DNA of 14,823 nt, taken from contig JAITCV010000036.1 in the NCBI GenBank assembly GCA_031282905.1, positions 1 through 14,823 on the forward strand. Reading direction: 5' to 3'. The notes below the pieces were generated by a model, which saw only the letters and a program-made list of their open reading frames with translations, had not been told where the DNA came from and did no database searches. Of this stretch, positions 1 through 7,673 are shown piece by piece; position 1 is the first letter of the stretch; the number at the start of each line of letters is the position of its first letter. The stretch is from Azoarcus sp. GTDB taxonomy: Bacteria > Pseudomonadota > Gammaproteobacteria > Burkholderiales > Rhodocyclaceae. A program made the position numbers and the translations under genes.

Positions 1-2
1 CC

Positions 3-437
3 CGTCCCGCCTGGCGGCTGGATCAGGCGCTTCTGGACGGACGCACCTTTGGCGTCGTGCTCGATACTTCCGGCTCGATGGATCGCGCGCTCCTCGCCAC
101 CGCGCTGGGCGCAATCGCCAGCTACAGCGCCGCGCGCGATGTTCCCGCCGCCCGTGTCGTCTTCTGCGACGCCGAAGCCTACGACCAGGGCTACATGAAG
201 CCGGAGGACATCGCCGCCACGGTAAAAGTCCGCGGCCGGGGCGGCACGGTGCTGCAACCGGGCATCGACTGCCTGGAACGCGCCGACGATTTCCCCAAGG
301 ACGCGCCCATCCTCATCATCACCGACGGTTACTGCGAAGACCACCTCATCCTTCACGGTCGCGAACACGCCTACCTGATCCCCGAAGGCGCAAGACTTCC
401 GTTTCCGCCCAAGGGAAAGGTGTTTCGCTGCCGGTGA
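3..437 (+). CDS. VWA-like (MIDAS) domain protein, C-terminal part, cut by window start
   Basis: The frame is open from the left edge and the gene starts outside the window; the GTG at 57 lies inside the domain and is not the start. About 144 residues are visible. They carry a metal-ion-dependent adhesion site: the strand leading into LDTSGSMD, a GRGGT segment giving the MIDAS threonine, and IITDGYCED giving the last acidic ligand. The tail REHAYLIPEGARLPF resembles the end of VWA-like proteins of the DUF2201/putative metallopeptidase group, usually found beside a MoxR-type AAA+ ATPase. That group assignment is from memory of the family. The N-terminal metallopeptidase-like part, if present, lies outside. 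No role in the Ter locus can be inferred, because the gene is separated from it by the sulfur module and lies on the other strand. Confidence 0.8.
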   Translation, partial: RPAWRLDQALLDGRTFGVVLDTSGSMDRALLATALGAIASYSAARDVPAARVVFCDAEAYDQGYMKPEDIAATVKVRGRGGTVLQPGIDCLERADDFPKDAPILIITDGYCEDHLILHGREHAYLIPEGARLPFPPKGKVFRCR

Positions 438-578
438 ACCAGTTCAGCTCATCGGCCACCGTATGCCACGTCGCTTTTGACGGAATTGAAGGTCGACGCA
501 CGGGTTTGCTCCACTGTGGATTGCCTCCCGATTTGGGCGGAATCGCGACGTTTGCGTATGCGCTTGCCCATCCTCCGC

Positions 579-610
579 CATTGCGAGGAGCGCGGCAACG
601 CAGCAGGCCA
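579..610. repeat. Dispersed CATTGCGAGGAGCG-type repeat (probable)
   Basis: The segment begins CATTGCGAGGAGCG and continues with a GC-rich stretch ending in AGGCCA. It resembles the widespread intergenic bacterial repeat that reads CATTGCGAGGAGCG followed by a CGACG..CAATCCA tail. A short inverted counterpart, GCGCAATGA, lies at 694-702, so the two could be the ends of one decayed palindromic unit. Copy number in the genome cannot be seen from here. Confidence 0.35.
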
Positions 611-647
611 CTCATTCATATCCAAAGCTGAATATCGTATTTCAGGA

Positions 648-676
648 TTGAACGTTTCGATGTTAATTTCTATCGA
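648..676 (+). promoter_or_regulatory. Possible sigma70 promoter for the sulfurtransferase gene
   Basis: TTGAAC at 648-653 and TATCGA at 671-676 are separated by 17 bp. They lie about 65 bp upstream of the preferred start of the rhodanese gene. The -10 match is poor, so this is only a candidate. Confidence 0.25.
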
Positions 677-741
677 CATCCAGCCGGTTCGATGCGCAAT
701 GACTGGATGTGCCGACAACCATTACATTCAGGAGTTCCCAC

Positions 742-1665
742 ATGATTCGCTCGTTCATCGCCCCCGCCGCTGGGGCGCTTTTTTCCAGCATCGCGCTCGC
801 GGCCGTGCCCGTTCCCGACGGCCCGCTGGTTTCCACCGACTGGCTTGCGCAGAACCTGGGCCAGGATAATGTTCGCGTCATCGAAGTCAGTGTCAATCCG
901 GGCGTGTATGAACGCAGCCATATTCCGGGCGCGGTCAATTTCTCCTGGCATACCGACCTCAATGACAAGGTGCGCCGCGACATCGTGAGCCAGGAAAACT
1001 TCGAAAAACTGCTCTCGGATGCGGGCGTGAGCGATGACAAGATCACCGTCCTTTATGGCGATACCAATAACTGGTTCGCGGCTTGGGGAGCATGGGTCTT
1101 CGACATCTACGGGGTCAAGAACGTCAAACTGCTCGATGGCGGCAGGGTGAAATGGGAAGCGGAAAACCGCCCGCAGGACAACCGCGTGCCGGAACACGGC
1201 AAGACCGCCTACAAGGTCACGACGCTCCATGCCGATTTGCGCGCTCGCCTGCAAGACACCGTGGCGGCCGCGGAAGGCAAGTCGGAAACGAAACTGCTCG
1301 ATATCCGCTCTCCCGACGAATATGCCGGAAAAATTTTCGCTCCTTCCGGCATCCAGGAACTGTCCATTCGCGCCGGACATATCCCCGGCGCGGTGAATGT
1401 GCCATGGGGACAAGCGGTCAATAAGGATGGCACGTTCAAATCGGCTGATGAATTGCGAAAACTCTATGCCGCGGTCGGCATTGATGGTTCGAAACCCGTC
1501 ATCACCTATTGCCGGATCGGCGAGCGTTCCAGCCATAGCTGGTTCGCCCTGAGCAAGATCCTCGGCTACAAGGTGAAGAACTACGACGGTTCGTGGACCG
1601 AATACGGTAATGCCGTTGGCGTTCCGATCGACAACCCCGCCGGTACGATCTGGGCCGCGAAATAA
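742..1665 (+). CDS. Exported double-rhodanese sulfurtransferase (thiosulfate/3-mercaptopyruvate type)
   Basis: 307 residues. The ATG at 742 is preferred over the one at 709 because CAGGAG lies 7 bases upstream and it gives a clean signal peptide (MIRSFIAPAAGALFSSIALA, cleavage near residues 20-21), so the enzyme should act in the periplasm. There are two rhodanese domains, roughly 25-145 and 165-305. The first has LYGDTNNW where a catalytic cysteine would be, so it is structural, as is usual. The second has the active loop YCRIGERSS with Cys257. This class moves sulfane sulfur from thiosulfate or mercaptopyruvate to an acceptor such as cyanide or a thiol; the true donor cannot be read from the sequence. 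The permease gene follows after 51 bp on the same strand, suggesting joint handling of thiosulfate. Confidence 0.9.
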   Translation: MIRSFIAPAAGALFSSIALAAVPVPDGPLVSTDWLAQNLGQDNVRVIEVSVNPGVYERSHIPGAVNFSWHTDLNDKVRRDIVSQENFEKLLSDAGVSDDKITVLYGDTNNWFAAWGAWVFDIYGVKNVKLLDGGRVKWEAENRPQDNRVPEHGKTAYKVTTLHADLRARLQDTVAAAEGKSETKLLDIRSPDEYAGKIFAPSGIQELSIRAGHIPGAVNVPWGQAVNKDGTFKSADELRKLYAAVGIDGSKPVITYCRIGERSSHSWFALSKILGYKVKNYDGSWTEYGNAVGVPIDNPAGTIWAAK

Positions 1666-1716
1666 TCCAGGCTGGCGCGAAGCCCTCGCTTGGCGGCTTT
1701 TCCAGCAGATTCGACG

Positions 1717-2913
1717 ATGACTATCGTGCAACGGATGCTGGCGCCACTTTTGTTGCTGGCGCTGGGGGTGTTGGGTGTGTGGACGCAAGGCGAGCCGGGG
1801 GGACGCACGCCCGCATTCGCGCTCGCCTGCGGCGTGGTGCTGGGCGTGGCGATGCAGCGCAGCCGGTTCTGTTTCTATTGTCATCTCCGCGAATGGCTGG
1901 ACGAGGGCGAGCCGCGCGGAGTACTCGCCATCCTGTTGGCAATTGCCGTGGGGCTTGTCGGGTATACCGTGGTGCTGAGCTCCTGGCTGCCCGAGCCGCG
2001 ACCAGGCAGTCTGCCGCCGGACATCCATATCGGCCCGGTCAGTTGGGCGCTGGCCACCGCCGGACTGGTATTTGGTGCGGGCATGGTCATTTCCGGCTCC
2101 TGCATCAGCGGCCATTTCTATCGCCTGGCCGAAGGTTCGCCCACCGCGCCATTTGCCCTGCTGGGCGCAGGCATCGGTTTCGTGCCCGGCTTCATGAGCT
2201 GGAATACGCTCTACAGCCTGGACGTGGCGGACGCGCCCATTCTCTGGCTCCCGACCTATCTGGGTTATGGCGGCGCCTTGTTGTTCCAGTTGGGTCTCCT
2301 CGCGCTCGCCGCCGCCTGGGTCTGGCGCGGCTTTGCTGTCCGCGCGCCCGCGCCAAACAGCGCGAACGATAAAAACGCCGCTTTGGCAACGACGCCTGCT
2401 TTGGGTCAAGCCTTGCGGCGGTTGTGGCAAGGACGTTGGCCTTACTGGACAGGCGGTCTCATCGTCGGGCTGGTCGGGGTCTTTGCCATCATCCGCATGA
2501 AGCCGCTGGGAATGACCGGCTCTCTGGGTTCCGTGGCGCGCGCGCTGGCCCGGCGGGAAAACTGGATTCCGGAAAAACTCCACGGCCTCGACGGTTTCGC
2601 CGGTTGCGCCAGTGTGCCGCAGGACAGTTGGCTGACTCCGGAAAACCTGCTGCTTGCCGGTCTGGTGGGCGGCGCTTTTGTCGCGTCGCTGGCGAGCGCG
2701 CAATTCACCTTGCAAAAGCCGCAGTGGAGCCAGGTAGCGCGTGGCCTGGGCGGCGGCATCCTGTTGGGCTGGGGGGCGATGACCGGACTTGGCTGCACCA
2801 TCGGCACACTGCTCTCCGGTGCTCAAGCGGGCGCGGTATCCGGATGGGTTTTCGGCATCGCGATGTTCGTGGCGATCTGGGGCGGGTTGAAGATCAAACG
2901 CCGCTATGCCTGA
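1717..2913 (+). CDS. YeeE/YedE-family thiosulfate (sulfur compound) permease, TsuA-like
   Basis: 398 residues from ATG 1717; the frame is open to a TTG at 1690, but the ATG gives a normal hydrophobic start. The protein is almost wholly membrane-embedded, with about nine or more hydrophobic helices and a charged loop near residues 205-235. Three cysteines sit in the family's conserved settings: SRFCFYC (Cys52, with Cys55), SGSCISGH (Cys129) and GLGCTIGTLLSG (Cys360). In the structurally studied YeeE/TsuA proteins, conserved cysteines like these relay thiosulfate through the membrane. Cys in FAGCASVP is extra. The gene follows the sulfurtransferase closely and is probably cotranscribed, giving an uptake-plus-conversion pair. 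Substrate is inferred from the family; selenium-related YedE proteins are the main alternative. Confidence 0.87.
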   Translation: MTIVQRMLAPLLLLALGVLGVWTQGEPGGRTPAFALACGVVLGVAMQRSRFCFYCHLREWLDEGEPRGVLAILLAIAVGLVGYTVVLSSWLPEPRPGSLPPDIHIGPVSWALATAGLVFGAGMVISGSCISGHFYRLAEGSPTAPFALLGAGIGFVPGFMSWNTLYSLDVADAPILWLPTYLGYGGALLFQLGLLALAAAWVWRGFAVRAPAPNSANDKNAALATTPALGQALRRLWQGRWPYWTGGLIVGLVGVFAIIRMKPLGMTGSLGSVARALARRENWIPEKLHGLDGFAGCASVPQDSWLTPENLLLAGLVGGAFVASLASAQFTLQKPQWSQVARGLGGGILLGWGAMTGLGCTIGTLLSGAQAGAVSGWVFGIAMFVAIWGGLKIKRRYA

Positions 2914-3062
2914 ACCGTTCTTTTGCGGGGAACTCTACCTGGCCGTTTGTCCGCGCGTTACCGGGCGGTTCATCCCCCCCACGGGGATACACGCATCTCG
3001 AGCTTCAAGCAACACTTTCGGGATATCAGTGACAACGTCATCGAGCAGGCCCCATTGATCTC

Positions 3063-3187
3063 ACCAACATCCGCAAATCCCACGGCGGCAACGAAGGGAA
3101 GCCGAAATCCTGCATGGGATTGATTTGGCGATCCACACCAGAGCATCCGTGGCGCTGGTCGGCAAGGCAATCAGGGAACAGATTTGA
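3063..3187 (+). pseudogene. Unidentified coding remnant (C-terminal fragment)
   Basis: One frame reads about 40 residues without a usable start, ending in DLAIHTRASVALVGKAIREQI-like helical sequence (split here: DLAIHTRASVALVG then KAIREQI) before TGA at 3185-3187. The residue pattern looks amphipathic and gene-like, unlike the surrounding frames, and it ends six bases before the left inverted repeat at 3193. I do not recognise the family. It could equally be chance. Confidence 0.2.
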
Positions 3188-3231
3188 ATAAGCGTCAAAA
3201 GTAACCCCCCACTTTTTGCCGGGTTATCAGC

Positions 3232-3262
3232 AAAAAAGGACAAGCAAAGCTCGCCCTTTTTT
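3232..3262. terminator. Possible bidirectional terminator
   Basis: AAAAAAGG (3232-3239) and CCTTTTTT (3255-3262) are exact inverted copies around a 15-nt loop, giving a T-run after the stem on either strand. It lies between the converging permease and terC transcripts. The stem is AT-rich and therefore weak. Confidence 0.3.
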
Positions 3263-3317
3263 TGGAGTAAAGGCAACGTCACCACACTGCCAGATGGGTT
3301 TTGCGTTGGGTCTACAC

Positions 3318-3350
3318 GGTTTGAAGCCAGGCTTTGCCTGGTTTCAAACC
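3318..3350. other. Strong 15-bp hairpin inside the MITE-like element
   Basis: Arms 3318-3332 and 3336-3350 pair over 15 bases with a single G-U pair and a three-base TTT loop. No T-run follows directly, so it is not a typical intrinsic terminator. Confidence 0.6.
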
Positions 3351-3445
3351 CAAGACAAACCGGCAAAAAATAGGGTTTATTTTTTGACGACGCCTAAGCG
3401 GCGGCGAAGCCGCCGGTCATTGACTGTCTTCTGTCCCCTGATCGC

Positions 3446-4504
3446 TCATTCCGCTGGTTTCTCGTCCCCGCCCTCTTTCTCTTCCCGGCCCGGGAACAGG
3501 AAGGATGCGATGACGCCAGCGGCCAGCATGCCGAGCACCACGGCGAGGCTCCAGCCCGGCGAAATGGATATGCCGGTGTCGCCGATGGCGTGATTCCAGG
3601 ATTGGAGCGCCATCTTTGCGCCAATGAAGAACAACAGGCCGATGACCGCCTTTTCGAGATGCACCAGATATTTGGTGAGCGCGGCGAGGACGAAATACAG
3701 GCTGCGCAGGCCCAGGATGGCGAAGATCATTGCCGCATAGACGAGCAGCGGCTCCTGCGTCACGGCAATGACGGCGGGCACCGAGTCGAAGGCGAAGGCG
3801 ATGTCGGAGGTTTCGATCGCCATCAGGCACAGGAAAGCCGGGGTCGCATACAACAGGCCCTTGCGCGTCACGCTCGCCGGCACGCTGCCTTCGTCTTTCC
3901 CCGTGCCATCGCCGTTTTCGAGCAATTGGTGATGGCGCACGAAGAAACGGTCCAGATGCAGCTTGGTGTAGACCGGGATCAGGCGACCGGTCAGCTTGAC
4001 GGACCAGTGGTTCGAGTAATCCTCGATGTCTTCCTCGTCGTCCGATTGCTGCAACATCTTGATCGCGCTCCAGATCACGAAGGCCGCGAAAACGAAGCCG
4101 ACCCAGGGACTGGCATGGAACAGCCCCGTGCCGATGACGACAAAGATGGCACGAAAGACCAGCGCGCCCAGGATGCCGTAATAGAGGATGCGATGCTGCA
4201 GGATGCCCTTGATGCCGAACGAGGCGAAGATCGCCATGAACACCATCAAGTTGTCGACGGAAAGGGATTTTTCGAGCGCGTAACCAGCCAGGTAGAGATC
4301 CGCCCACGCTTGCTCGAAGCGTACCCACAGGTAAGCATAGAAGCCGAGCGCGAGCCCGACCCAGAACAGCGACCAGCGCGCGGCGTCGCCCAACGTGATT
4401 TCGGTGCTCTTCTTGTGAGCGAACAAGTCGAGATAGACCGAAACCGCGATAACGGCAAAAAAGATCAGGATCGTTTCCAGGGGGAAACCGAAATGTTGTT
4501 CCAT
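3446..4504 (-). CDS. terC: TerC family integral membrane protein
   Basis: 352 residues from ATG 4504. That start is chosen over ATG 4513 because GAGGAA lies eight bases upstream of it, whereas for 4513 the purine stretch would touch the codon. Length matches enterobacterial TerC (about 346). Hydrophobic helices recur through residues 10-150 and 215-335, with a charged cytoplasmic-type loop near 152-215. Family signatures are DNLMVF (84-89) and ETSDIAFAFDSVPA (231-244), whose acidic residues lie within membrane segments and are thought to handle metal ions. TerC proteins are linked to tellurite resistance and, in other branches, manganese export. It is the last gene of the leftward unit, 42 bp after the kinase, suggesting that the membrane component is co-expressed with the phosphorylation genes. 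Confidence 0.95.
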   Translation of the reverse strand: MEQHFGFPLETILIFFAVIAVSVYLDLFAHKKSTEITLGDAARWSLFWVGLALGFYAYLWVRFEQAWADLYLAGYALEKSLSVDNLMVFMAIFASFGIKGILQHRILYYGILGALVFRAIFVVIGTGLFHASPWVGFVFAAFVIWSAIKMLQQSDDEEDIEDYSNHWSVKLTGRLIPVYTKLHLDRFFVRHHQLLENGDGTGKDEGSVPASVTRKGLLYATPAFLCLMAIETSDIAFAFDSVPAVIAVTQEPLLVYAAMIFAILGLRSLYFVLAALTKYLVHLEKAVIGLLFFIGAKMALQSWNHAIGDTGISISPGWSLAVVLGMLAAGVIASFLFPGREEKEGGDEKPAE

Positions 4505-4546
4505 CAGTGTCATTCCTCGTCAGTGGGGGTAGGTTTTCTTGGATGC

Positions 4547-6049
4547 TCAGCCATCGACCATCTGCACCACGCATAGTCGGCCACCGTTTTCTTCCGAAAA
4601 CAAAAGCTGCGCGCCGTCTTCGAGCTTGGTCTTGTCGCCGGGCGGAATATTCCGTTTGTTGCGCACATCGCGCAAACCCGGCAGCGTTTCGTTGACGAAA
4701 TACCATTCGCCGTTGTGCAGCACGAAATAGCCGACGCGCCGCGTCTGCGCCGCCGTCAGGCGTTCGTTGGGGAATACGCGGCGATTGACGTGCCACGGGA
4801 AAAGGGATTGGCCGGAATAGACCATCAGGCGATGATTGTCCGGGCGGAAATTGCCTTCCTTGTGCGACGAATAGAAATTCAGGATCGGCAATTTGCCGCG
4901 GAAAGGCGTGCCGCAATAGGGGCAGCGCGGCTTGGTGCTGTTGTCGAACACGAACCACTTTTGCGCGCAGTCCGGGTTCTGGCACGGTTGCAACAGGTCG
5001 ACCGTCTTCACCAGCGCGGTTTCCCATTCGTCCGCGGTCGGGCGGGCGGCGGGTTGGTGCAGGCCGTCGATGAAAGCGCGGAGAATGACGTCGGAGAGGT
5101 AGGGGCCGGTGATCGTATACGGCAGTTTCGCGGTGTCCTTCCACGGCAGTTCGGCCGCCGGAACGTTGGCGAGCTTGACGCGGTTGGAGGCGTCCGCCGG
5201 GTGCTCGATGAACAGGGCACGCTCGCCCATCGCCAAGTCCTCGTCGCGCTGGGTGTCGTTCATGTCATGGATCTTGTCGCCTTTCAACGGGTGGCGGAAC
5301 AGCAGATTCATGTAGATCAGCACCGCCAGCGCATGCTGGTCGGTGAGGCGCGAGGGCAGGAAACGCTTGGGATCGTGACGATCAAGCTTGGCCGTCGCCA
5401 CGACTTCGGGCGCGAAGAAATCCGGCGTGCCCGCGACATCGGGCGGAAATTTGCCGGGCACGACCAGTCCATCGAGGTCGATGAGGCAGGCGCGTCCGGA
5501 GGAGGGGTCGAGCAGCACGTTCTTGTAGCTGAGATCCGAATGCGCCAACCCGGCCGAATGCAGGCGACGCACGGCGCGCGCGATCATCAGGCAGGTCTTG
5601 AGTTGTGTCATGCCATCGCCGAGTTCGCGCGGATCGAGGAATTTCGAGCGGTTCTTGGCGGAGGCGAACCACTTGCCTTCTTTTTCACGCTTGCGGATAT
5701 TGAGCAACTGGTCGTCGTTGCGCGAGCCGTATTTGAAGAAGAAATCCTGGTCGAAAAAGGGCACGACCACGCCGATCCGTCCGTCGTGTTCGACGGTGGC
5801 CGTCGGCCAGACCAACAGCCGTTTCAGATAGTCGCCGCCTTCTTGGTTGAAAATCCGCTCGCGGTAGGTGCCGGTGATGAGATTGAGGCGTTCGCGCCCG
5901 ACCCCATCCATCTTGTCGCGGTAGAACGCGACCACGTAATCCTTGTCGGGCGAAAAGAAAACGTCCTTGAGTCCCCCCGACGCCTTGCGTTCGTCGACGA
6001 AGCGAACTTGCGAGCCATCGCTGGCGGTGAGCGTGATGATCGAAGTCAT
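4547..6049 (-). CDS. TerY-P triad Ser/Thr protein kinase with zinc ribbon
   Basis: 500 residues from ATG 6049, ten bases after the PP2C stop; the open frame further upstream overlaps the PP2C gene and is not used. The kinase domain spans about 20-345: catalytic loop AHSDLSYKN (Asp172, Asn177), a DFG-equivalent LIDLDG (Asp191), and FFAPEV (APE, 213-215). The invariant lysine is not obvious; VVAFYRDK may contain it. A zinc ribbon follows with Cys356, Cys361, Cys376 and Cys379, then a 100-residue beta-rich C-terminus with VGYFVLHNGEWYFVN and a LEDGAQLLFS segment that looks FHA-like. Kinases with this tail are the kinase member of the TerY phosphorylation triad. The target is unknown; TerY, TerD or TerC proteins encoded here are natural candidates. 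Confidence 0.88.
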   Translation of the reverse strand: MTSIITLTASDGSQVRFVDERKASGGLKDVFFSPDKDYVVAFYRDKMDGVGRERLNLITGTYRERIFNQEGGDYLKRLLVWPTATVEHDGRIGVVVPFFDQDFFFKYGSRNDDQLLNIRKREKEGKWFASAKNRSKFLDPRELGDGMTQLKTCLMIARAVRRLHSAGLAHSDLSYKNVLLDPSSGRACLIDLDGLVVPGKFPPDVAGTPDFFAPEVVATAKLDRHDPKRFLPSRLTDQHALAVLIYMNLLFRHPLKGDKIHDMNDTQRDEDLAMGERALFIEHPADASNRVKLANVPAAELPWKDTAKLPYTITGPYLSDVILRAFIDGLHQPAARPTADEWETALVKTVDLLQPCQNPDCAQKWFVFDNSTKPRCPYCGTPFRGKLPILNFYSSHKEGNFRPDNHRLMVYSGQSLFPWHVNRRVFPNERLTAAQTRRVGYFVLHNGEWYFVNETLPGLRDVRNKRNIPPGDKTKLEDGAQLLFSEENGGRLCVVQMVDG

Positions 6050-6059
6050 GTCGTCGCCA

Positions 6060-7673
6060 TCAATAAATGAGGGCGAGGGTACGGTCGTCGTACTCGCCGG
6101 GCACCCAGAAATCCAGCCAGTCCAGCAGGCGCGCGGCGGCATCGCCCTCTTCATGCAGGCGTGCCCCGGCGTCGATGTCCCGCCACAGCGCCTCCCATTC
6201 GCCGAGCTTGCCGAGCTGTATTTCACTGGGGAATTTCGGGTCCGAGACGCCGTCCGTCATCAGCAGGAAGGCGGTCATGTCCTCGACGACGGTGAAGCGC
6301 AGCCGACGCAGCAGGGATTCCTGCTGGACTTCCTCGGCGGAGAGGAAACGTGTCTGGCCCGAGAATTCGCCGCTGTCGGGGGTGCCGAGCAGGATGACTT
6401 CCCTGCCCTGCCGGTATACCGCGACGGCGCCGTCGCCCACCCAATATGCGGCGCAGAACCAGCGCGTCCCGATCTTGCGGGCGAGGCCGATCAGCAGCGT
6501 GGTCGATAGCTCCTTGACATTGTCGATGACGTCGGAAGCTTCGGTTTCCTTGAGCAAGGCGCGCATCGCCGCGTAGGCGGCATGCCCAACGGTTACGTAC
6601 AGGCTGTTGCGCAGCGTTTGCCCTTCGGCGCTTTCAGGTTCCCGGATGGCGGCGTTGGCATAGGTTTCACTTGCCTGGCGCAGCTTCTCGCCCTCCGGGC
6701 CGGCCAGCGCCTTGCGCAGGAATGCCGCCGCTTCATGGCTGGCCAGTTTCGAGCCGTAACGCGAAAATTTCGCGCTGCCGGCGCCATCGGCGACGATGGC
6801 CAGATACCAGTCGGGGGCGATCTCGGCGTCTATGACATAATCATCATCGCAGCAGGTGCCCTTGTGGGCGTGCGAGCGCCCGCGCCGCCGCGCCGCGATA
6901 ATCTTCGCTTCACCGCCCCGCACGCTGCTCGAGGTGTTGTCTTGTTTCCAGAACACGGTGCCGGGGTCGGAGGGCAGATCCGCCCACAGCGTCTTGGGGT
7001 CGGGATTGACGACGAACGGCAGCGTGCCCGTGCGCACGGCGCCCGTGGCGTCGCGATATTCCACCCGCAGCGAGAATTCTCCGCCCCGCAAGGGCTTGCC
7101 ATGGATGCGCCAGCGCGGCGGCTCGACGATGAGCCCCGTCAGTTCTTCCGGAAAACGGACGGCGCGCAATTCGGGCTTCGCCGATGCGGGCGTGATCATG
7201 ATTTCGGCATCGAAGGGTTCGCCCTGGCGCGCGTTTTTCACGCTGAAGCGCAAGGTGGAAGAAGATGGCATGGGTGGCGGAGTCATGGGTGGCGGCGCGG
7301 GTTTGGGAAGTGTCGTCGGGGTCGGAGTTGGAGTCGGGGTTGGGGTCGAGACAGCGGCAGGCGTCGCCTCAGCCTGCGACTCGCTCGCTTCCGCTGGCGT
7401 TTCCATCGTGAAATCTTGTGGTTGAACGGGTTTGGGCGTAGACGAAGCGGCATGCGATTCAAATGGCAATGGCAGCCACTTATCATATAGCTCGCCGCCC
7501 TCGGCAACTTCCGTTTGTGCCTTGAGGAATGTGGCCCACATTCGCCTGATGTGCTTGTCCATCCCATCGAAGGATTGAGATTGGACGTGCGCGAACGTCT
7601 CCAACTGTGGCGACCTTTTGGCCTTCAACACCCATTGCAGATACGCGAGCCGTTGTTCCTCCATCGCGCTCAT
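6060..7673 (-). CDS. PP2C-type Ser/Thr phosphatase of the TerY-P triad
   Basis: 537 residues. The ATG at 7673 overlaps the stop of the upstream TerY gene (ATGA), which implies coupled translation. Four parts are visible: a helical N-terminus (1-70), a Pro/Thr linker with a (TP)n run and PPPMTPPPMP (105-137), a beta-rich Ig-like region (about 140-225), and a PP2C domain (about 255-537). Metal-binding acidic motifs are present: CCDDDY (275-279), VADGAG (Asp296), GDG (Asp414), LMTDG (Asp474) and EYDDRT (Asp530), so the enzyme should be active. PP2C enzymes remove phosphate from Ser/Thr; the partner kinase follows at once. The N-terminal extension is unusual compared with minimal PP2C proteins and may anchor or target the enzyme. 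Confidence 0.92.
   Translation of the reverse strand: MSAMEEQRLAYLQWVLKAKRSPQLETFAHVQSQSFDGMDKHIRRMWATFLKAQTEVAEGGELYDKWLPLPFESHAASSTPKPVQPQDFTMETPAEASESQAEATPAAVSTPTPTPTPTPTTLPKPAPPPMTPPPMPSSSTLRFSVKNARQGEPFDAEIMITPASAKPELRAVRFPEELTGLIVEPPRWRIHGKPLRGGEFSLRVEYRDATGAVRTGTLPFVVNPDPKTLWADLPSDPGTVFWKQDNTSSSVRGGEAKIIAARRRGRSHAHKGTCCDDDYVIDAEIAPDWYLAIVADGAGSAKFSRYGSKLASHEAAAFLRKALAGPEGEKLRQASETYANAAIREPESAEGQTLRNSLYVTVGHAAYAAMRALLKETEASDVIDNVKELSTTLLIGLARKIGTRWFCAAYWVGDGAVAVYRQGREVILLGTPDSGEFSGQTRFLSAEEVQQESLLRRLRFTVVEDMTAFLLMTDGVSDPKFPSEIQLGKLGEWEALWRDIDAGARLHEEGDAAARLLDWLDFWVPGEYDDRTLALIY

Larger units (their letters stand above)
438..741. other. Non-coding gap before the rhodanese gene
   Basis: No convincing gene. 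The short overlapping frames here lack ribosome binding sites and family resemblance. The stretch contains the dispersed-repeat-like segment at 579-610, a weak promoter-like pair TTGAAC (648-653) and TATCGA (671-676) with 17 bp between, and the Shine-Dalgarno sequence of the next gene at 729-735. Confidence 0.5.
3193..3389. mobile_element. MITE-like element with 36-nt imperfect terminal inverted repeats
   Basis: Positions 3193-3228 and the reverse complement of 3354-3389 align without gaps at 27 of 36 bases. The outermost eight bases (CGTCAAAA) and an inner block (TTTTTGCCGG) are identical. The interior, about 125 bp, has no ORF of note. It contains a 15-bp stem (3318-3332/3336-3350, loop TTT, one G-U pair). 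This is the form expected of a non-autonomous, transposase-lacking element or an internally deleted insertion sequence. No clear target-site duplication was found; TAAG occurs near both ends but not symmetrically. The family is unknown. Confidence 0.45.
2914..3445. other. Convergent intergenic region with decayed sequence and hairpins
   Basis: This 532-bp stretch lies between the permease (ending rightward) and terC (ending leftward). No intact gene is supported. It holds a small coding-like remnant (about 3063-3187), a 197-bp segment with terminal inverted repeats (3193-3389), and several hairpins. One is a 7-bp GC stem at 3399-3405/3409-3415 with loop GAA. It sits just past terC on the minus strand but lacks a T-run. 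Confidence 0.6.

Noticed and set aside
670..2826. 718-codon open frame on the minus strand opposite the sulfur module
   Set aside because: It is antisense to two well-supported genes, has low-complexity Arg/Gln/Ala-rich composition, no family features, and arises from GC-rich codon use on the other strand.
3399..3415. GC-rich 7-bp hairpin just past terC as a terC terminator
   Set aside because: Reading in the terC direction, the stem is followed by an A-rich, not T-rich, stretch, so it does not meet the form of an intrinsic terminator.
3590..4576. 328-codon open frame on the plus strand opposite terC
   Set aside because: Antisense shadow of a clear membrane protein gene; charged, repetitive composition and no ribosome binding site of note.
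4715..6070. 451-codon open frame on the plus strand opposite the kinase gene
   Set aside because: Antisense shadow of a kinase with intact catalytic motifs; the product has no recognisable domain.
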